Shown one piece after another: positions 9,901-20,109 of a stretch of 21,958 nt of DNA (positions within the stretch are counted from its first letter, which is position 1; each line of letters begins with the position of its first letter). The position numbers and the translations under genes were made by a program. Source of the stretch: Apostichopus parvimensis (Eukaryota; Echinodermata; Holothuroidea; Aspidochirotida; Stichopodidae); contig KN889537.1 in the NCBI GenBank assembly GCA_000934455.1, positions 3,617 to 25,574 of the forward strand, read 5' to 3'. The notes below the pieces were generated by a model. That model saw only the letters and a list, made by a program, of their open reading frames with translations. It was not told where the DNA came from and ran no database searches.

Positions 9901-11924
9901 TTAAATAATTTTGATGCGATTCCCCAAAGATATCCACATGCTGTTGGTCTGAACAGCATCCATGATGGACTCAAATAAATATATGCCACAATTTTTACAC
10001 TATGAAGTGACTTGGATTACTGTATGTGTTTGTGTGTGGGGTTGGGATTGGGGGGGGGGATGGGTATTACAGATGCCTATTGAGTTATATTTCTGCTATT
10101 TATAATTTCTTTAAATGTACCGTACGTATACTGACACAAAACTGCTAGATTATGCTAAAACTAACGATGCACAAGTTTTAAAAAATCTTGTAACACACTT
10201 TCTAGTGTGCTCTTCTTACGTTATAACAATATTTGCCTTTGCATGATATTCATAAATTGAATGTTCACAAATTTGTGTTCACGGTGACAAAACAAGAGTG
10301 TGCACTTGGCAGTATCTGTACAGAAATTGGGCCCCACCGAAACATTGCTTTGAACTTTGTGTTTTAGTGTTTTCACTCCCTTTCAGAATCCAAGTCTAAC
10401 AACATGTCAGAGACCTTCCAGCAAACAGTGATGGCTAAATTTAGTAACACATAACAAAATTCAAAATTGTGTAATGACTAGATATTATCAGGGGAGTGTT
10501 GGACTAATAGTCATCAGCTTGGTAAACAGTATCTTGTACTTAACTGTGATAAGAATGAAGATTACGGCATCTGTATCAGTCACTAATATACTCAATAATT
10601 GACAGACACATATGTAATTGAGATAAAAAATATTTGGTATAGGATAGATCAAGTTTGACTGATAGTGTAATCTTAAAGGGGATAAAACTCCAACATCCAG
10701 CATGCATTGTTCTACGTGATAGAGATCACAGTGATGAACAACTTTACCAAAAAGCTAAGAGAAATCTCTGTTTCTATAAATTTGGGAGATACCACAGGTT
10801 TGAAGTTCCTTAACATACAAGGCCAAGGCCTCGAGCAAGTCTAAATCTGACATCGAACCACATTTTTTTAAAAATTTTTTTTGTAAATCTAATTTTTTGT
10901 GTGTGCATATTACGATGTTTATTTTCCGTATGAAGGAGATTGGTTTTGCAAATATTGAATGTAAAATATTGAAGTTTTGTGTCAACGCTGAATAACATTA
11001 TATTCCCCGTGGAAATATGAAAAGAAAAGCAAAGCGAGATAAAATGTGTCAGATTCTAAGCTTATCAAATTGGCCGGTGATCTCCATTATTTTAGATGAT
11101 ACTTGTTAAATTTCCATCAATTTCAATACCAGAAATTTTCAAATTGAATGTAAAGAGTAGCTTTAAGGTACAGTATCAGGAGCATGCAAAGATTAGTTAG
11201 TTAAAGATAGGTCTGTGGACTTTGGAATATGTCATTCACAATAATGTCTGCCATTGCAAGCATAGAAAATTATTAACCTGACTACTTTCATGGTGTATGT
11301 AAGGCCATCACTGTTTAAGATCATGGTATGGTAAACAAAGTAACAGTTAAGTTTGATAAATATAGAACTAAATGTCAGCCAATCTAATCAAGACTGCATA
11401 CCCCCCCCCCCTATGATTTTATCTTTTGCTACTTTACATTATCGATGTCATTAGTAAACTGATAAATTGTTTTAATCATATCTTACGATAGATTCTGCTA
11501 GTTGATCATTATGTTCTGTAGCACACAAGTGTGTTAATATCTTACATGAGTTGTTATAAAAATAAAAAAAAGGATTTTTAACACTTAATTAGCAACATGA
11601 AACCGAAGTATATGGGATGTAGGTATGGTATGAAAGCATTTGTGAGGTTGTTGCAGTTATTGTTGTTATAAATTATATATATTTATTTTTCAGAATTTAT
11701 AACATTCTGAATATTTCATTTAACTGTAACTTACATTTTTGTTAAATATGATTTAGCGGTGCCTACTTGCAATTATGCTAGAAAACAAGCAAACATGGTC
11801 AGCTGTGGTGACATTTCATACTACCTACATCCTAAGGTTATTTTTTGCTCAGTGAGACATTTTAAATGGTCAAGTAGACATTGAATTGCATAATGGGAAT
11901 ATTTCAATATCTAGTCAACATCGT
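9901..11924. other. Non-coding stretch with G/C homopolymers
   Basis: A 10-base G run at 10050-10059 follows a TG-rich patch, and an 11-base C run lies at 11401-11411. Minus-strand frames at 10755-10998 are short and unrecognised. Confidence 0.55.
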
Positions 11925-11988
11925 GAGGTGGTGGGTGGGGGGGGGAGGGAAGGTGGAGGGAGGTGGGGGAAGGAAGAAGAGGAGGGGA
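11925..11988 (+). repeat. G-rich purine tract, potential G-quadruplex
   Basis: About 64 bases of almost only G and A with a few T, holding many separate G runs of three or more (including nine G at 11937-11945). Four or more close G runs are the usual requirement for an intramolecular quadruplex; a purine strand of this length can also form triplex DNA. There is no gene nearby to link it to. Confidence 0.75.
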
Positions 11989-12640
11989 CTGTTGGAACCT
12001 CCAAGAAAGTACTTGTGAATACTAGTTTCCAAAATAGCAAGTTTAGGATGCTGATCATTGGAGGCACTACATGACCCTTAGGTACTATTTAGTAAGGTTA
12101 TAAAGCAAAACACAAACAAGGAAGAAAGTAAATGGAATTAAATGTCTTTTATCATAATTAATGACGATAGCTACAGTACCTAATTCAAAAGAAATTATCA
12201 TAATTTGAGTCAATAGTAATGGCTACTGACCTTTAGATAAGACTGTATCTGTTGACTTTCTTTGTGTACACATAGCTAGCAATATATAAAAGTCTCTTAC
12301 AATGATTAAATCAAGCATCTCTTATAAATTGAGGGATTGGATGGGAGGCTTTCATGAGATAGATTATTGGCAGTGCAATATATAACTTTCTTTAGAGTGT
12401 AGCTATAAAAAGGCCGCCAGTATTCTTTAATGTCTTAATTCTTGAACAGTTGGTGGTACTATAAACACATGATCTTCTACCCCGGTTTATGATGGGATTA
12501 TGTTGACAACAGTCATATTTAGGTGTACTTATGGATGGGTATATCAATCCATATTGTAATTCTAAAAGTTCAAAGACCAATATAAGTATGGTAACAAGTA
12601 ACAAGCTTTGAATCGATTGCTCTGTATAGAAGTAAACATT
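11989..12640. other. Non-coding stretch
   Basis: No recognised gene. A minus-strand frame at 12392-12604 lies just beyond the inverted Penelope-type motif at 12641-12662, so it may be decayed element sequence, but its translation shows no recognisable domain. Confidence 0.45.
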
Positions 12641-12662
12641 TGACGTTTCCAGGCTTCTCAGA
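12641..12662 (-). repeat. Inverted, shortened copy of the Penelope hammerhead-like motif
   Basis: Read on the minus strand it is TCTGAGAAGCC then TGGAAACGTCA. It keeps the start (CTGA..GAAG) and end (GAAACGTCA) of the motif seen at 12759-12790, but the hairpin between them is missing. It keeps the G before AAAC that the plus-strand copy has lost. It lies 96 bp from that copy and points away from it. Confidence 0.5.
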
Positions 12663-12758
12663 ACAAGTCGACATTAAACAATCGTGGAAGTGTCTTTTTC
12701 TAGTCTTAAATGAAATGCATTTCTGGGGATCAAGTGACATATCCAGCAATATTTAACT

Positions 12759-12790
12759 CTGAAGAAGAACCTTGCTAGGATCAAAACGTC
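12759..12790 (+). ncRNA. Degenerate hammerhead-ribozyme-like motif, left copy
   Basis: It starts CTGAAGA (fits the CUGANGA core), then after one extra A has a stem-loop GAACCT-TGCT-AGGATC with one A/A mismatch, then AAAAC and GTC. In an active hammerhead the bases after stem II are GAAA; here the first is A, which removes the G12 needed for catalysis. The very short stem III (AC/GU) is the form reported for Penelope-like elements. It is most likely an inactive remnant. Confidence 0.5.
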
Positions 12791-13228
12791 ATGCAGGCCC
12801 ACTTACTGTTACACAATATTTAGCTCAACAAACTTTGGGGAAAATATACTGACGGTGGACTTTCCAATGATGATACAGATTCATTTTCAGAGTCAACCTA
12901 TAACCACAGTCACCTGCTAGGGTAGATGCACTGATTGGTTGACATCACTGTGGTTCATCTGATGAATGGCTTCACCCCACCGGGTCATGTAATATGTGAG
13001 ATAAGGTTAAAAAACCAAAAAAATGATGGCTTTTGTCTGGTTCCATGCATGTATCATCATGTGACGTAAACATGTTCTTATGGGAGTTGGTCGTCAACTT
13101 GACTCACTCAAAATTTGTTCCGCGAAAGTTAACAGCTTCGAAAGCCAAAGAAATTTGAACATGTTTGCAATAGCTTTTATAAAGCCACTACTTTTCATCT
13201 TCAGGTTACAAACTAATGATGAATGAAT

Positions 13229-13983
13229 AATGGTAAATACAACACTTCTGTGTATCATAAGCCCACATATACAGGGTCATTAACCAATGTTTCATTCCGT
13301 TCTCGTACAAAATCGGTCTCATCAAAACCCTAGTTGATAGGATGAACATTAAAGGTAAACAATTAACACTTGGAAAGGTTATCATGTAGATTTATAAAGA
13401 CTTACGTCAACAGTCGGGAAAAAATCAGTTCCCATCTCATGTAAGTTGTAAAATCTTATTTAGAATGCAAGGTCTCTTTGCAAAATATTAATGAATCTTT
13501 TTCTCACAACACTAGATTTTTAACAGGCTCTCCTGCAATGGTAATTTTTCTGGTTACGCACAGAGTCAACTTGGACAGTAAATCAAATCGTATCGCACAG
13601 ACACTGATGTTAAGTTAGTGTTAACTTCTTTTAACATTCGTAATATATTTGCTGTCGAACATTCTATGCCTTTATGCCTTAGACCTTGTATGGTATATAA
13701 ATTCAACTGCACAAGTGGTAATGTTAGCTATATAGGGGAAACTCATAGGCACCTCGCTACACATGTTTATGAGCATCTTAAAATTTACAAGAATTCACAT
13801 ATTTACAAACACTTGGGTAAATCACACAAGTGTAAAAAGCAATGCGATCACAACTATTTCAAAATTATTGACTCAGCTAACACTAAGCTACAGCTTAGGG
13901 TCAAAGAAAGTCTCCACAGTAACCAGGAGAAACCTAATCTGAAAAAACAGCTTAATAGCCCATTGGTCACACTGTTAAATTAA
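13229..13983 (+). pseudogene. Penelope-like polyprotein C-terminus: RT thumb region plus GIY-YIG endonuclease
   Basis: Three consecutive segments match the order seen in Penelope-like proteins. First, from 13229: NGKYNTSVYHKPTYTGSLTN, the stretch before the thumb. A one-base shift near 13295 leads to IPFSYKIGLIKTLVDR and, past an in-frame TAG at 13387, QFPSHV; this frame ends at TAA 13489. Third, a frame visible from about 13546 (YAQSQLGQ, then TAA at 13579) continues open from 13582 to the stop at 13981-13983: DVKLVLTSFNIRNIF, then YKFNC and SYIGETHRHL, the GIY-YIG core. Counting from codon 13618, Cys31 is present, but Gly34 stands where a second zinc-binding Cys is usual, and the usual R-x-x-E-H is H-x-x-E-H at residues 49-53, so the nuclease is probably inactive. 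Sequence from about 13170 (PLLFIF) may be a further degraded N-terminal part. No intact start exists. Confidence 0.85.
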
Positions 13984-14059
13984 ATCTATACTTTCACCTT
14001 GTGTGATTGCTATACTAGCCATATGGTACCATTACTCATTCATGATTAGTATTAGTAAC

Positions 14060-14090
14060 CTGAAGAAAGTAGTGACTTTCCAAACATGTT
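14060..14090 (+). ncRNA. Degenerate hammerhead-ribozyme-like motif, right copy
   Basis: CTGAAGA, then a hairpin AAGT-AGTG-ACTT, then TCCAAAC and the self-complementary ACATGT. It lies 77 bases after the endonuclease stop, where the 3' partial terminal repeat of a Penelope-like element is expected. Its flanks do not match those of the left copy, and the core GAAA reads CAAA, so activity is unlikely. Confidence 0.4.
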
Positions 14091-17000
14091 TTTCTGCAGT
14101 GTTTTTGTTGATAGGGTATTTGTTAAAGTCTGTGGTGTTCTCTACTTTTATAATATAGATATAAACTTACATACATGCTTCAGTATGAGTCCATTTTAAC
14201 ATCTGTAGTACTTTTTTCAGTGATGATGTAGAAAATTTAGGGATTCAATTGTAAGTCATCCTTTGTTCTTTCGACTGACAAAACATTTCACACTCCTTAG
14301 TCACCATGTCACATACACTATAAACTAAACAGCACAAATCCTGGTGCGGGGAGGGGTGTTTCAGAGTCCACCTTTTGTAATTAACTGTAAATTAATTAAA
14401 GAGATAACAGGAGAGTAAAGAGCATTATTGTTTCATAAGACTTTCATACATGTACTTTAGTTTCCGTTAATTTGTTGATTGTAGCTTAATCGATCAAGCC
14501 GGATTTCATTTCATCAAAACGCTCGAAATGATAACTTGATATTGGACTTTAAAATTTGTCATGGAAGATTATCTTAATATTCTGATGAAAGATAATGACT
14601 CAAAGGTGACACATTATTTTTCCTCTAATTAACTAATTGTTCATATATACATTTCTTTATCAGAAAAACACATAGCCTATTGCATTATGGGAAAGAGGAA
14701 TGGGAAATAAATTTCTGGTCGTCTCCTGCACTATAACTTTTGTACCCCTTTTTTTTTTTGGAATTGTCCAACACTGGACTATCCAATAATATTAAATGAT
14801 ATATGTTATTATATTAAATAAGTTATATATATATGAAGTTATATCCTTACTAATGAACTCTACAGATCAATATTGTAGTCAGAAATTGAAGTTTAATGCA
14901 ACATATTCTGCCACCTTTTCAAAAAGTTAGTATCCTGTTTATATAAAATTCAAAATGTTGTGACAGAAGTAACAGAAAAGAATTCATAACGTGTTTTCTT
15001 TTGTCTCTTCATTTCCCTGTTTTAAATATTGGAATGGGGTTTAAGTCCTTCTCTTCCTGAGATGTATCCCCACTACTAGTGTTTGTAGTTCACATTTCAT
15101 AATTGGCAAACTAAGCATTGTTACATTGTGTCCTCAGATATTTCACTGTATCAAGTTAAGTTTTACTGATGAACATATGTATAGTAATAATGTCATGGTT
15201 TAATATCATGTAATAGAAATCATTTTCCCTTAGAAGGGAGAAAAGATCTACTCCTTTGAATACAGATTAAAAGCTAACTCTGATTGTTGAGGGGATGGGG
15301 TCAGAGGAGGAAACTTATACCCTTCTTTGGTTATTATTGATGAAATGTTAAATTGCAAATTGTCATGAGATTATTTTGACTAAAGTACACACAGTACATT
15401 TGCCACAGCCCAGTAAAAGACCATATCATTCAAGCTGTATTTCAGTGCTTGGTTATAATGATATAGTACACCAATGCATGTTATGAATGTCTACTCACTC
15501 AGATTAAAAATTTCAGGAAATGCAGACTTTGAGAAGTCAACGTATCACCTGTTCATTATTGAAGTACAGCAGTGATAAATGCGGTACATCAGAAACGCTG
15601 TTGTTCCCTGTTTAATAGGTCCAGAGATTTGTTGCTTATATATACTGTTACCACAAATTTCTGAAAGGAAAAGTTGACAGATTCCAGAAATGAGATTAAT
15701 ATATCAATTACTTTATTTAACCTGCCATTGATGAATGCACACAGTTTAATATTTATCCAGCTAGAAAGGGATGGACAGTAGCGTAATTATGTAATTATAT
15801 TTCATCAATAGTTCAAATGTAACACTGGTTGCATCTAAGGCTATTAAAGCATGTTTTATAAAAATTCAAGTTTTCACAATTTTCACAAAGGTTTGTATGA
15901 TATCGACTGGCAAGAGCAGAATGCAATGCTCACATGACATGTCCCAATTCCCTCCCCCCCCCCCCACCACAGTAGCATACTAGCAAAATAACGCATGGGA
16001 AAGCCTCTGATGTATCCTAATGAGATCTTTAGCAGTATGGTACAGTATATAAAGCTTTCCAGCTATCGATCTGTGGGGCAATGGTGTCAATGGGAAATTT
16101 CATGAAAGGTTAGCAACCTTTGCCTTAATTTGTTACTGGTTTCTAGAAAAGTTATCACTCATATCAGATTTATATTAAGTTCTCCCCTAAAGTTTTAGTT
16201 TGAGTGCAGTACTTCTACATGGTGCGATGGTTGGATGTAAACAACTTGAGCAATTCAGACCTATCAGATCTAACCTTGCCCTTTGAAATCTTAAATCACA
16301 TGTCACTGTCAGTATGATTTGGCAATTCGTAAAAATACAACATACTACCAAATATTTATGAGTGTACAAACAAACCATTTTCAAAAACCTTCCAAAAAGT
16401 CAAAAAAGGCAAAAAAAAATTTTAAAAGCCACTCTGCACAAAGGTTCCTGATTATAGTCACAAACTACCTGGCATAAGTATAAGTTTTTGTTACCGTGGA
16501 AACTGGGATCATCATACCATTTTACGCATTTTACTACGTCAGTACTTGTGGCAAATAGTCGTTGTTCAAATCTGGATTGCTACAGGAGCCAGTAAAGAGG
16601 TTTGATCAAAGTTGATTTGATTGGTGGTAAAGTACAACAAGGAAGTACAGTATATCTCGGGTACCGTCATTGGGAAGGCGTTCTCTGATGAGCCTGTCCT
16701 ACATACCTATACAGCATTGATTTCAATATACCTAACAGTCTTGTTTGTCATTTGGTGTGGAGTGATGTCTTGAAAACCTGTCTTTGGCATTTTGTTTTTG
16801 GTTGTGAATAGACATTTTTTGTCAATTTTGATATCAAAGTCCACTGAAAAACGAAATAAGGCAAGTTTTCTGAGCTCTGCAGTTGATTGGTAAGCATTTT
16901 CTTTTGATCAACTTTTCTTTATTTCATATGCACTTGCAAACATACATGCTTTATATAGCATTTAATTGGAGTAGTATTCAGGCATTAAACGCAGGTAAAT

Positions 17001-17600
17001 GAACATGTCATATCACACAGTCACATGTAATCCTGTGTAGACATGTTAATATGGCTTTTTTTTAAATTGTAACATTGACTTAAGTTCTGCTGTTCTCCTT
17101 ATGCCAGGATTTAAGAAAAAGCCACAATTTCTGACATCGAAGAGAACATGGTTAACATGTATTTAATTCACTCATGAATCCAAACATTTCCTGACACTTA
17201 AGGGAAAGAAATGCAGTGCAGTACTATTTGGAAAATATGACAAAAGTAGGTAGGTTTAGTGGTGTCACTGAGAACCCCCCGTCTCCCCCTCCCATCTAAT
17301 AAAGTTTGTCATGTCCAAAACAATTTGACAAGTTCTGCTGATTTGAAGCTGATATAAGTTCTGGAAATTAAGAAAACTGCAAAGCTTCATGTGTTCTACT
17401 CACACAAGCTTATGATCTCTTCAAGAGGACAAAATGTCAAGAGGGCCAGTAAAGCAGATGTGTTGTCCCATACTGTTCCCCTGGTATGATTTAGAGTGGA
17501 ATCTTGTTCTGGATCTGAACAATTACAATTCTGTAGGTTATCTTGAAAGATAAAGGTTTAATCAGAAGAGTCAAGAATATCTTTTGGTACTTGATTTGAC
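14091..17600. other. Non-coding stretch upstream of the SLC26 gene
   Basis: AT-rich with no recognised exon. It contains a (TA)n patch at 14824-14833, a 12-base C run at 15954-15965, and a TATATAAAG word at 16046-16054 that cannot be tied to a transcript. The minus-strand frame at 16187-16384 has no domain. Confidence 0.5.
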
Positions 17601-18103
17601 CCTTTGTTTTGCTTGTGATTATTAAAGGCTGGGGTGGGGGAGGGGGGGAAGGACCCTCTGAAATAAGGTTTACTGACCATTCAGAGTTTAAAATGACAAT
17701 GCAATGCAAGTGAGGACAAAGAAGTCCCTCTTTCACTGTCTTTATGTGGGTGGGCCAATATTACTGTCCTTTTAAGGGGAACGGGAAGGTGGGGGAGGGG
17801 GTAATGAATAGATGGATCAAGAAGTCAAACATGGGACTTGCACAATCTGCTTTTAAATGTGGGGGAGTGTGGGGGGGGCAGAGCTTAGGTCCTTTTGTTA
17901 AATCTAAGTTTTATGTAAGACAAAAGAAAAAGTGAATAATTTTGTCATCTTCTGGTATTCTCAAGGTATGCTCCACTATGAGCTGTATTATTCCTTTACA
18001 TCATGTTTCATAAATTTCCTTCAAGTATCAAATTTTGTATCTATTTCAAATTGATCCTCAGGTTCAAGAGTACAATGACTTTTTTTGGCAGGGGGGGGGG
18101 GTC
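17601..18103. repeat. G-rich low-complexity region with recurrent GGGG...AG-TTAGGTCC words
   Basis: Successive G-rich patches occur at 17630-17655, 17790-17803, 17861-17880 and 18091-18101. Words of the type AGCTTAGGTCC (17882) and AGTTTAGGTCC (18152) follow the last two, and AGACTTTAGGCCC follows the G run at 5432, hinting at a dispersed repeat with a G-rich head. The frames across it are low complexity and not genes. Confidence 0.45.
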
Positions 18104-18145
18104 ATTGAGAGGTTTATTCTCTTTGCTGAAATCAAAGAAAAGTTG
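18104..18145. repeat. Diverged repeat, copy 1
   Basis: It begins ATTGAGAGGTTTATTCTCT, continues with TTGCTGAAATCAAAGAAAAG and ends TTG. It aligns with 18434-18478 apart from short gaps. Both copies also follow the same pattern: AGAG-GTTTA-CTCT can pair as a small hairpin. Confidence 0.6.
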
Positions 18146-18433
18146 TTCAAAGTTTAGGTCCCTCTTCTTAAAATGTAATTAGGGAAGAATTCTCTGATCT
18201 TCTGCCGACACCATAGATCATGGTGCTATGCATCTCTTAAACATCAGTCTTATTATATTAAGTGTCATCTCACAAATATTGAAACATTTTTATGATTACT
18301 TTACCCCTTCCCCCTTGCTTCATAAAATTCATTTCCAGTATACATACTGTAGGGCTGTTGTACTTTTTATAACCGTTTCAACATATTCCTGGATCGCAAC
18401 TAGTATTAAAATAAGAAACAATTTTAGTACTAT

Positions 18434-18478
18434 ATTGAGAGGTTTAATTCTCTAAATTTGCTTGAATCAAGGAAGTTG
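18434..18478. repeat. Diverged repeat, copy 2
   Basis: It begins ATTGAGAGGTTTAATTCTCT, then AAATTTGCTTGAATCAAGGA and AGTTG. It is the second copy of 18104-18145, 330 bp away in the same orientation. Confidence 0.6.
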
Positions 18479-19040
18479 CAGGATTTTAAGTAGGCTACTT
18501 GAATCACTGGTATGTCAATCGCTGAAAATATGACTTGGATATGGTCTTGGACAGTATTCCACCTAAAGGGAGGGGAGAGGTCAAACGAACCATGGTCCCT
18601 TATATTTTACCGCACATCAACAACACCTTGCCCCCCCCCCCCTGCCTGCCTGCCCAAGGTCATACCTTTGTTAGATCCCTCTACAATTTGCTAGTTGATT
18701 ATAAAAGGTCAATTGTAACACTGAACCATTTTCAGACTTTAGAAATGTTAAAAATGGATATATCCATGAGGGAAAATGGTTTTTGAAGATTTAGGAAATT
18801 GCTGTAGGCCTGGCCGGGGTTTTGTTGCACTTGACTTTTTAAAGTATTTGAACAACCTTTGCAATTTATGGCAATACTTAAAATTATTCTTGCATTGTGG
18901 AGGTTTTCAAGATGTGCTCAGATGTGCTGTATACATCCTTAAGAATAAACTTAAAAAAACTATAAAAAAAACCTACTTGAAAATATCAATATATCAGTGA
19001 ACAGATGACTATACGTGGCTATACACACCTCCACTAAAAA
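18479..19040. other. Non-coding stretch
   Basis: It holds a 12-base C run at 18631-18642 followed by a short CTGC repeat. Three overlapping frames at 18512-19000 show low-complexity proline or lysine runs and no domain. Confidence 0.5.
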
Positions 19041-19275
19041 CAATAGGGGTCTTGTGCTCAATGTGATGCATCCACCCACTAAGTATGAGAAGTATCCACG
19101 ATTCCCACCATTAGATATCATGTAAAAGGGTTTTTAAAGTTGACAACTGGTGACCTCACATGAGATTTGACCTCACAAGCAACAGGATTCTTGTACTCAA
19201 TACGGCAAATCCATACCCCATGTATGAAAAGTATCCATGATTTCTACTATGAGAAATCATATAGAAATTGTCCCT
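19041..19275. repeat. Two diverged tandem units, period about 139 bp
   Basis: Unit 1 starts CAATAGGGGTCTTGTGCTCA at 19041; unit 2 starts CAACAGGATTCTTGTACTCA at 19180. Both continue through a conserved AAGTATCCA(C/T)GATT (19090 and 19229). The spacer holds TGACCTCACA twice (19151 and 19168). Words of the TGACCT(C/T) type are common in dispersed repeats of marine invertebrates (general knowledge); I cannot name the family. Confidence 0.75.
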
Positions 19276-20028
19276 GACAAATATTTTCAAAAGGACTCGC
19301 TACATCATCCTTTTTCATTTCTATACTGAAAGCTACTGTATACGACTGTTCAAATATTCAACATATCTTTCCCATACAAAAGGACCACAATTTGGAACAA
19401 TTTGAGTTAAATATAAAAGTTTCCAATGAGAATGCCAAATTATTATCTTTCATTTGTTGCTTCTTTGATTGTGCATGATATCATCTTGTTGTACAGTTAT
19501 AATGTTTGGTAATTGTTAAAAATAATTAAAAACTTCCAATTTCTGCCCTAGAGTTATTTAAATTCAGATTGCTACAGAGTTATGATAACCAAACATTAAT
19601 TTAATATTTGTTTATAACTTATGGATCTCTAGAAAGAGGAAATTTTAGAATTTGTAAATTCATGCATTATATATGGCTACTTCGAAGTGAGCACAAAAAA
19701 AAAGCACAAATTTCTCAAAAAGTTCTTTTTCACATTACACTCCTGTTGCACTGCTACCCAATTAATGGAGATTACTGAATTCCATTTTGTCTAATTTGAA
19801 TTATCCGAGTATCAGCATAAAATCAGCGTTAGCGTACCGTATATACTTTTTTCTTTCTTCTAAGTAACAGCCTACCAGATACCAACGCCAGTAATTACCA
19901 TGCAGCCCAGCAAATAAACTTATATTGTTATTGCATCTCGTATGTACTTCAGTTATTTTGTACTATTAACAACTGGATTTGCATTTTCAGGATTGATTGA
20001 TTGATCGGTTGATTTCTTTTCCTTCCAG
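19276..20028. other. Region just upstream of the SLC26 start exon; probable intron end
   Basis: AT-rich, with an (ATTG)n patch at 19991-20006 and a strong pyrimidine tract GATTTCTTTTCCTTCCAG ending at 20028. If that acceptor is used, this stretch is the 3' part of an intron in the 5' untranslated region. No promoter element can be identified with confidence. Confidence 0.45.
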
Positions 20029-20109
20029 ATATTTTACTCGTGAATATATATCAGAGATCCTGCCACTCCCAGAATTTTGTTTGATCGTCGTATACCTACC
20101 TGTCCCAGA
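20029..20109 (+). other. Probable 5' untranslated part of the SLC26 exon
   Basis: It follows the acceptor TTCCTTCCAG at 20019-20028 and leads into the ATG at 20110. An in-frame TGA at 20041 closes the reading frame, and no ATG occurs in that frame before 20110, which fixes the coding start. Confidence 0.5.

Larger units (their letters stand above)
12759..14090 (+). mobile_element. Decayed Penelope-like retroelement (reverse transcriptase end, GIY-YIG endonuclease, flanking motifs)
   Basis: Penelope-like elements encode a reverse transcriptase followed by a GIY-YIG endonuclease and are often bounded by partial terminal repeats (pLTRs) that carry hammerhead ribozymes. All parts are visible here in the right order: a hammerhead-like motif at 12759, the reverse-transcriptase C-terminus from about 13229, the endonuclease to 13983, and a second motif at 14060. 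Only about 440 bp separate the first motif from recognisable protein, so most of the polymerase is deleted. Frameshift and stop codons show that the copy is dead. The exact outer boundaries are not visible. Confidence 0.8.

Noticed and set aside
9548-9937. 129-codon minus-strand frame with LVHSVNG heptads
   Set aside because: It is explained by the 21-bp minisatellite unit being a multiple of three; no domain outside the repeat.
10755-10998. Overlapping minus-strand frames containing LLEALALYVKELQTCG
   Set aside because: The stretch looks somewhat protein-like, but I could not match it to a family and the other overlapping frame is equally open.
12959-12965. Second CTGATGA next to the Penelope-like relic
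   Set aside because: It lies in a TTCATC-T-GATGAA near-palindrome and no downstream GAAA or stem II was found.
16046-16054. TATATAAAG as a TATA box for the SLC26 gene
   Set aside because: It is about 4 kb from the coding start with no transcript evidence, and such words are common in AT-rich DNA.
16555-16590. GTTCAAATC as a tRNA or SINE B box
   Set aside because: No matching A box or cloverleaf could be formed around it.
16685-16691. CTGATGA, the hammerhead core start
   Set aside because: No GAAA core or stem II partner follows within a plausible distance, so the match is chance.
18512-19000. Three overlapping plus-strand frames
   Set aside because: Low-complexity proline or lysine runs from C and A tracts, no domain and no splice support.
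20077-20109. Earlier SLC26 start at 20077
   Set aside because: The codon is TTG; the first ATG in frame after the TGA at 20041 is at 20110 and has good context.
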